The notes below the pieces were generated by a model, which saw only the letters and a list, made by a program, of their open reading frames with translations, did not search any database and had not been told where the DNA came from. Positions 58,101 through 64,000 of a stretch of 64,000 nucleotides of DNA are shown piece by piece. Origin of the DNA: Apostichopus japonicus. Lineage: Eukaryota; Echinodermata; Holothuroidea; Aspidochirotida; Stichopodidae. The stretch covers positions 18,958,501 to 19,022,500 of the forward strand of contig NC_092569.1 in NCBI RefSeq assembly GCF_037975245.1, written 5' to 3'. Both the position numbers and the translations under genes were made by a program. The first letter of the stretch is position 1. Each line of letters begins with the position of its first letter.

Positions 58101-61100
58101 GCAGTTTCAGTTTGAAAGTTTTGTGTTGTGACGTCTTTGGTCACGGTGGGCTTTGCGATGTTTGAAGATAACAAGCTAGGTCCTTCCTTGGTCGGTGATA
58201 TTGGTCGAGGATTCGTGGTACTTATCTGAGGTTGAGACGTTCTGTAAGCAGTTTCAGTTTGAAAGTTTTGTGTTGTGACGTCTTTCGTCACGGTGTGTTT
58301 TGGGATGTTTGTAGATAACAAGTTAAGTCCTTCCTTGGTTGGTGATATTGATCGATGAATCTTGGTGTTTTTTTGAGGTTGGGACGTTCTGTCAGCAGTT
58401 TCAGTTTGTTGGTTCAGTGTTCTGACGTCTTTGGTCTCGGTTGGTTTTGAGATGATTGTAGTTGACAAACTAGATCCTTCTTGGGTCGCTGATATTTTAC
58501 GTTGATTCCTGGTACTTTCAAAAACTTGAGATGAACTCTCAGTGGTTTCAGATTGATGGAGTTGTAAGTTAACGTGATTTTGTTGAGTAGTGTCTTTATT
58601 TTGAGGCGTATTGCTTTTAAGTGGTAGGGAGTCAGTTATAGTGTATTCATCAAAGATGTAAGTGATGCCATCAATATATTGAATATTACCTTCAGGTGAC
58701 TGTGTGGTGCTTTCAAGAATATTGGTGGTACTTTGTGATTTGTGATTTTGTTGAGTAGTGTCTATAATTTGGGGCGTATTGCTTTCAAGTGGTAGGGAGT
58801 CAGTTATAGTGTTTTCCTCAAATATATAAGTGATGCCATCAATATATTGAATATTATCTTCAGGTGACTGTGTGGTACTTTCAAGAATATTGGTGGTACT
58901 TTGTGATTTGTGAATTTGTTGAGTCGTGTCTATAATTCGGGGCGTATTGCTTTCAAGTGGTAGGGAGTCAGTTATAGTGTATTCCTCAAAGATGTAAGTG
59001 ATGCCATCAATATATTGAATATTACCTTCAGGTGACTGTGTGGTACTTTCAAGAATATTGGTTGTACTTTGTGATTTGTGATTTTGTTGAGTAGTGTCTA
59101 TAATTTGGGGCGTATTGCTTTCAAGTGGTAGGGAGTCCGTTATAGTGTTTTCCTCAAATATGTAAGTGATGCCATCAATATATTGAATATTATCTTCAGG
59201 TGACTGTGTGGTACTTTCAAGAATATTGCTGGTACTTTGTGATTTGTGAATTTGTTGAGTCGTGTCTATAATTCGGGGCGTATTGCTTTCAAGTGGTAGG
59301 GAGTCAGTTATAGTGTATTCCTCAAAGATGTAAGTGATGCCATCAGTAAATTGAATATTACCTTCAGGTGACTGTGAGGCACTTTCAAGAATATTGGTGG
59401 TACTTTGTGATTTGTGATTTTGTTGAGTCGTGTCTATAGTTTGGGGCGTATTGCTTTCAAGTGGTAGGGAGTCAGTTATAGTGTATTCCTCAAAGATGTA
59501 AGTGATGCCATCAATAAATTGAATATTACCTTCAGGTGACTGTGTGGTACTTTCAATACTATTAGTGGTACTTTGTGCTGATTTGCTATGCCTTTGGGAT
59601 GGCTGGTTAGTCCTTTCAAATAATGCAGTTTCTTCAGTGGTGTCCGTGGTGCTCTTAGATGATTTTCTTTCCATGGGTGCTGTTATCTCTTTAGCTTCCG
59701 TGGTGCTGTCAACGACTTGAGTTAATATCTTAGTATTTCGAACAACAGCGTCAAGTTTTTGTGTTGTGCTGTCGTATTCCCGAGTAGCTCTTTGGCCTGG
59801 TTCGTTGTTTGTGTCAAATGATCGCGTGTTGATTTCGATGTCTTGGGTGGTTATTTCAAATGGTTTAGTATCAGTTTTACTTATGCGGTCAGAAAGTGTA
59901 ATCGTTCCTTTATTCCTTATTCCGTCAGTGGCCGTTGATATTTCACGATTTTTCGTGGTGCTTTCATAGTATTGGGATGTCCCGTCATCGGTTTCAGTTT
60001 GAAGATTCTGTGTTGTAACGTGTTTGGTCATGGTGAGTTTTGAGATTATTGTAGATAACAAGCTAGATCCTTCTTGGGCCGATGATATTTTACGTTGATT
60101 CGTGGTGCTTTCCAAAAATTGAGATGATCTCTCAGTGGTTTCAGATTGATGGAGATGTGTGTTAACGTGATTTTGTTGAGTAGTGTCTTTAACTTTGGGG
60201 GTATTGCTTTCAAGTGGTAGGGAGTCAGTTATAGTGTATTCCTCAAATATGTAAGTGATGCCATCAATATATTGAATATAACTTTCAGGTGACTGTGAGG
60301 TACTTTCAAGAATATTGGTGGTACTTTGTGATTTGTGATTTTGTTGAGTAGTGTCTATAATTTGGGGCGTATTGCTTTCAAGTGGTAGGGAGTCAGTTAT
60401 AGTGTATTCCTCAAATATGTAAGTGTGGCCATCAATATATTGAATATTACCTTCAGGTGACTGTGTGGTACTTTCAACAATATTGGTTGTACTTTGTGCT
60501 GATTTGCTAGGCTTTTCGGATGGCTGGTTAGTCCTTTCAAATAATGCATTTTCTTCAGTGGTGTCTGTGGTGCTCTTAGATGAGAGTGAGGTTTTTTCCA
60601 TGGGTTCTGAAATATCTTGAGTTTCGGTTGTGCTGTCAACGAATCGAGTTAATATCTTAGTAGTTGTAACAACAGCGTCAGGTTTCTGTGTTGTGCTGTG
60701 GTATTCCCGGGTAACTTTTTGACCTGATTCGTTGTTAGTGTCAAATGATCGGGTGTTGATATCAATGTCTTGGGTGGTTATTTCAAATGGTTTAGTATCA
60801 GTTTTACTTATGCGGTCAGAAAGTTTATATGTTCCTTCATTCCTAATTACGTCCGTGGTCGTTGATATATCACGTTGTTTCGTGGTGCTTTCAAGAAATT
60901 GTGTTGTTCCGTCACCGGTGTCAGTTTGAAGATTCAGTGTTGTGACATCCTTGGTCATGGTGGGAGTTGAGATTTTTGTATATGACAAGCTAGATCCTTC
61001 TTGAGTCGCTGCTATTGTTCGAAGATTCGTGGTGCTATTTTGAGATGGGAACATTCTGTCAGAATTTTTAGTTTGAAGGTTCAGTGTTCTGACGTCTTTG

Positions 61101-64000
61101 GTCATGGTGGTTTTTGGGATGTTTGTAGATGGCAAGCTAGATCCTTCCTCGTTTGCTGGAATTTTACGTTGATTCGTGGTGCTTTTCAAAAGTTGGGATG
61201 TTCTCTTAGTGGTTTCAGATTGATGGAGATATGTGTTAACGTGATTTTGTTGAGAAGTGTCTATAATTTGGGGCGTATTGCTTTCAAGTGGTAGGGAGTC
61301 AGTTATAGTGTATTCCTCAAATATGTAAGTGATGCCATCAATATATTGAATATTACCTTCAAGTGACTGTGAGGTACTTTCAACAATATTGGTTGTACTC
61401 TGTGCTGATTTGCTAGGCTTTTCGGATGGCTGGTAAGTGCTCTCAAATAATGCATTTCTTTCAGTGGTTTTTGAGGTGCTCGTAGATGAGAGTGATGTCT
61501 TATCGATGGGTTCTGAAATATCTTGAGCTTCGGTGGTGCTGTCAACGAATTGAGTTAATGGCTTAGTAGTTGGAACAACAGCGTCAAGTTTCTGTGTTGC
61601 GCTGTCGTATTCCCGGGTGTAAGTTTGAAGGTTTTGTATAGTGACGTCTTTAGTCACAATGGGTTCTGGGATGTTTGTAGATAAAAATCTAGATCCTTCG
61701 TTGGTCGGTGATATTGTTCGATGAATCGTGGTGCTTTTAAGAGATGGGGACGTACTGTCAGCAGTTTCAGTTTGACGATTCTGTGTTTTGACGTCTTTGG
61801 TCATGGTTGGTTTTGAGATTTTTGTAGAATACAAGCTAGATCCTTCCTGGATCGGTGATATTGTTTTATGATTTGTGGTGCTTTGAAGAGATGGGGACGT
61901 CCTCTCAGCATATACAGTTTTAAGATTCTGTGATGTGACCTCTTCGGTCAAGGTGGGCTTTGGGATGTTTGTAGATGAAAAGCTAGATCCTTCCTGGGTC
62001 GCTGCTATTGTTCGATGATTCGTGGTGCTTTCAATAGATTGGGGCATTCTCTCAGCAGTTTCAGTTTGGAGGTTCTGTGTTGTGACGTTTTTGGTCACGG
62101 TGGGCATCGGGATGTTTGTAGATGAAAAGCTGGATTCTTCCTGGGTCGCTGCTATTGTTCGATGATTCGTGGTTCTTTCAAAATATGTGGACGTCCTGTC
62201 AGCAGTTTCAGTTTGAAGATTCTGTGTTGTGACGTCTTTGGTCACGGTGGGCTTTGGGATGTTTGTAGATAACAAGCTAGATCCTTCCTGGGTCGCTGCT
62301 ATTGTTCGATGATTCGTGGTGCTTTTAAGAGATGTGGACGTTCTCTCAGCAGTTTCAGTTTGAAGATTCTGTGATGTGACGTCTTCGGTCAAGGTGGGCC
62401 TTGGGATGGTTGTAGATGAAAAGCTGGATCCTTCCTGGGTCGCTGCTATTGTTCGATGATTCGTGGTGCTTTCAATAGATTGGGGCATTCTCTCAGCAGT
62501 TTCAGATTGAAGGTTCTGTGTTGTGACGTTCTTGGTCACGGTGGGCTTCGGGATGTTTGTAGATGAAAAGCTGGATCCTTTCTGGGTCGCTGTAATTGTT
62601 CGATGATTCGTGGTTCTTTCAAAATATGTGGACGTCCTGTCAGCAGTTTCAGTTTGAAGATTCTGTGTTGTGACGTCTTTGGTCACGGTGGGCTTTGGGA
62701 TGTTTGTAGATAACAAGCTGGATCCTTCCTGGGTCGCTGCTATTGTTCGATGATTCGTGGTGCTTTTAATATATGGGGACGTTCTCTCAGCAGTTTCAGT
62801 TTGAAGATTCTGTGTTGTGACGTCTTTGGTCACGGTGGTTTTTGGGATGTTTGTAGATGGAAAGCTAGATCCTTCCTGGGTCGCTGCTATTGTTCGATGA
62901 TTCGTGGTGCTTTCAATAGATTGGGGCATTCTCTCAGCAGTTTTAGTTTGAAGGTTCTGTGTTGTGACGTTTTTGGTCACGGTGGGCTTTGGGATGTTTG
63001 TAGATGAAAAGCTAGATCCTTCCTGGGTCGCTGCTATTGTTCGATGATTCGTGGTTCTTTCAAAAGATGTGGACGTTATCTCAGCAGTTTTAGTTTGAAG
63101 GTTCTGTGTTACGACGTTTTTGGTCACGGTGGGCTTTGGGATGTTTGTAGATGAAAAGCTCGATCCTTCCTGGGTCGCTGCTATTGCTCGATGATTCGTG
63201 GTACTTTTAAAAGATGTGGAAGTTCTCTCAGCAGTTTCAGTTTGAAGATTCTGTGTTGTGACGTCTTTGGTCACGGTGGGCTTTGGGATGTTTGTAGATA
63301 ACAAGCTAGATCCTTCCTGGGTCGCTGCTATTGTTTGATGATTCGTGGTGCTTTTAAGAGATTGGGGCATTCTGTCAGCAGTTTTAGTTTGAAGGTTCTG
63401 TGTTGTGACGTTTTTGGTCACGGTGGGCTTTGGGATGTTTGTAGATGAAAAGCTGGATCCTTCCTGGGTCGCTGCTATTGTTCGATGATTCGTGGTTCTT
63501 TCAAAAGATGTGGACGTCTTGTCAGCAGTTTCAGTTTGAAGATTCTGTGTTGTGACGTCTTTGATCACGGTGGGCTTTGGGATGTTTGTAGATAACAAGC
63601 TAGATCCTTCCTGGGTCGCTGCTATTGTTCGATGATTCGTGGTGCTATTAAGAGATGTGGACGTTCTCTCAGCAGTTTCAGTTTTAAGATTCTCTGATGT
63701 GACGTCTTCGGTCACGGTGGGCCTTGGGATGGTTGTAGATGAAAAGCTGGATCCTTCCTGGGTCGCTGCTATTGTTCGATGATTCGTGGTGCTTTCAATA
63801 GATTGGGGCATTCTCTCAGCAGTTTCAGATTGAAGGTTCTGTGTTGTGACGTTTTTGGTCACGGTGGGCTTCGGGATGTTTGTAGATGAAAAGCTGGATC
63901 CTTTCTGGGTCGCTGTAATTGTTCGATGATTCGTGGTTCTTTCAAAATATGTGGACGTCCTGTCAGCAGTTTCAGTTTGAAGATTCTGTGTTGTGACGTC
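55031..64000 (-). CDS. FReD gene, giant mucin-like repeat exon (5' end outside window)
   Basis: Open for about 2990 codons from the window edge to the donor at 55030, without stops. The protein is dominated by Thr, Ser, Asn and Gln. N to C it holds: at least 16 copies of a 49-residue repeat A (TVTKDVTTQNLQTETAERTS then STTNHRTIAATQEGSS; about 61700-64000); five linker modules C (REYDSTTQKLDAVV ... QPSEKPSKSAQSTTN); B blocks of 1, 2, 6 and 4 copies of a 56-residue repeat (YIDGITYIFEEYTITDSLPL) plus one decayed copy; nine more A units (about 57130-58500) and shorter A-like pairs; then SITNRIEDFIG and the start of the FReD (CLDVYNAG, FEVFCNM, NGGGWT). It has the look of a secreted, O-glycosylated mucin-like stalk with a lectin-like head. 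Signal peptide and start are outside the window. Fibrinogen-related proteins are expanded in marine invertebrates as carbohydrate-binding recognition molecules. That function here is inference. Confidence 0.9.
56150..56800 (-). repeat. B-repeat block (4 copies, 168 bp each)
   Basis: Four tandem 56-residue B units. Markers such as ATCAATATATTGAATATT recur every 168-169 bases. Units end alternately in DTTQQNHKSQSTTNIL or, for the last, in NHVNTHLHQSETTER, which leads into the next A-like segment. Confidence 0.9.
57130..58500 (-). repeat. second A-repeat block (9 copies, 147 bp each)
   Basis: Nine 49-residue A units at regular 147-base spacing, more diverged from each other than those at 61700-64000. 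This suggests an older block, or one less homogenised. Confidence 0.88.
58600..59570 (-). repeat. B-repeat block (6 copies, 168 bp each)
   Basis: Six tandem B units at 168-base spacing. Units 2-5 of the block alternate (SPEDNIQ...EENT with QIID, against SPEGNIQ...EEYT with RIID). This shows that the block grew by duplicating a two-unit (336-base) segment. Confidence 0.9.
61700..64000 (-). repeat. first A-repeat block (at least 16 copies, 147 bp each)
   Basis: Tandem 49-residue A units continuing past the window edge. A distinctive variant (GGATCCTTTCTGGGTCGCTGT) occurs at about 62574 and again 1323 bases on, at about 63897, exactly nine units apart, and neighbouring units match in the same register. 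So there is a nine-unit higher-order repeat. Confidence 0.93.

Noticed and set aside
55437..63007. Several plus-strand frames of 60-100 codons across the FReD gene
   Set aside because: Antisense shadows of the repeat exon; they recur wherever the 147- or 168-base repeats recur.

Overview
The window reads as gene-poor, AT-rich animal DNA, most likely from a marine invertebrate. A deuterostome such as an echinoderm (sea cucumber-like) or hemichordate is my best guess, at low certainty. The reasons are a spliced fibrinogen-domain gene with consensus GT/AG introns, remnants of several non-LTR retrotransposons and a Penelope-like element, hAT-type miniature elements, tRNA-derived repeats, very long microsatellites and many poly-G runs. 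Nothing prokaryotic is present: no operons, no Shine-Dalgarno-led genes, no CRISPR.

The only confidently identified protein gene lies at the right end on the minus strand (52814 to beyond 64000). It encodes a giant Thr/Ser-rich repeat protein with a C-terminal fibrinogen-related domain (FReD). One huge exon (at least 8970 bases, open at the window edge) carries at least 25 copies of a 49-residue repeat (A), 13 copies of a 56-residue repeat (B) and five copies of a longer linker module (C), then the start of the FReD. Two short exons complete the FReD and its stop codon.

From 1 to 9550 the DNA is non-coding, with a 20-bp minisatellite (771-1120), a retrotransposon 3' tail (2061-2213), a palindromic hairpin (2692-2719), and AT, ATC and GAY simple-sequence tracts. 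From 9561 to 16374 lies one transposon-like unit with 416-bp, almost identical terminal inverted repeats and a 6-bp target duplication. It holds a broken transposase-like reading frame and three younger insertions: a hAT-type miniature element and two foldback elements. From 16381 to 31180 is intergenic DNA with a hAT-type miniature element, a CRE-containing foldback, a tRNA-derived SINE, more palindromic hairpins and a decayed Penelope-like element. From 31185 to 52600 are further foldback elements, an unidentified candidate exon, minisatellites, a perfect 56-bp-arm hairpin, a tRNA-like gene with an unusual ACA anticodon, and two LINE 3' ends. The second LINE end sits directly downstream of the FReD gene.

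Two themes stand out. One is the mucin-like FReD gene with its layered repeat architecture. The other is a recurring class of foldback elements built from short motifs iterated in one orientation and then the opposite, several bounded by recognisable 8-9 bp target duplications.
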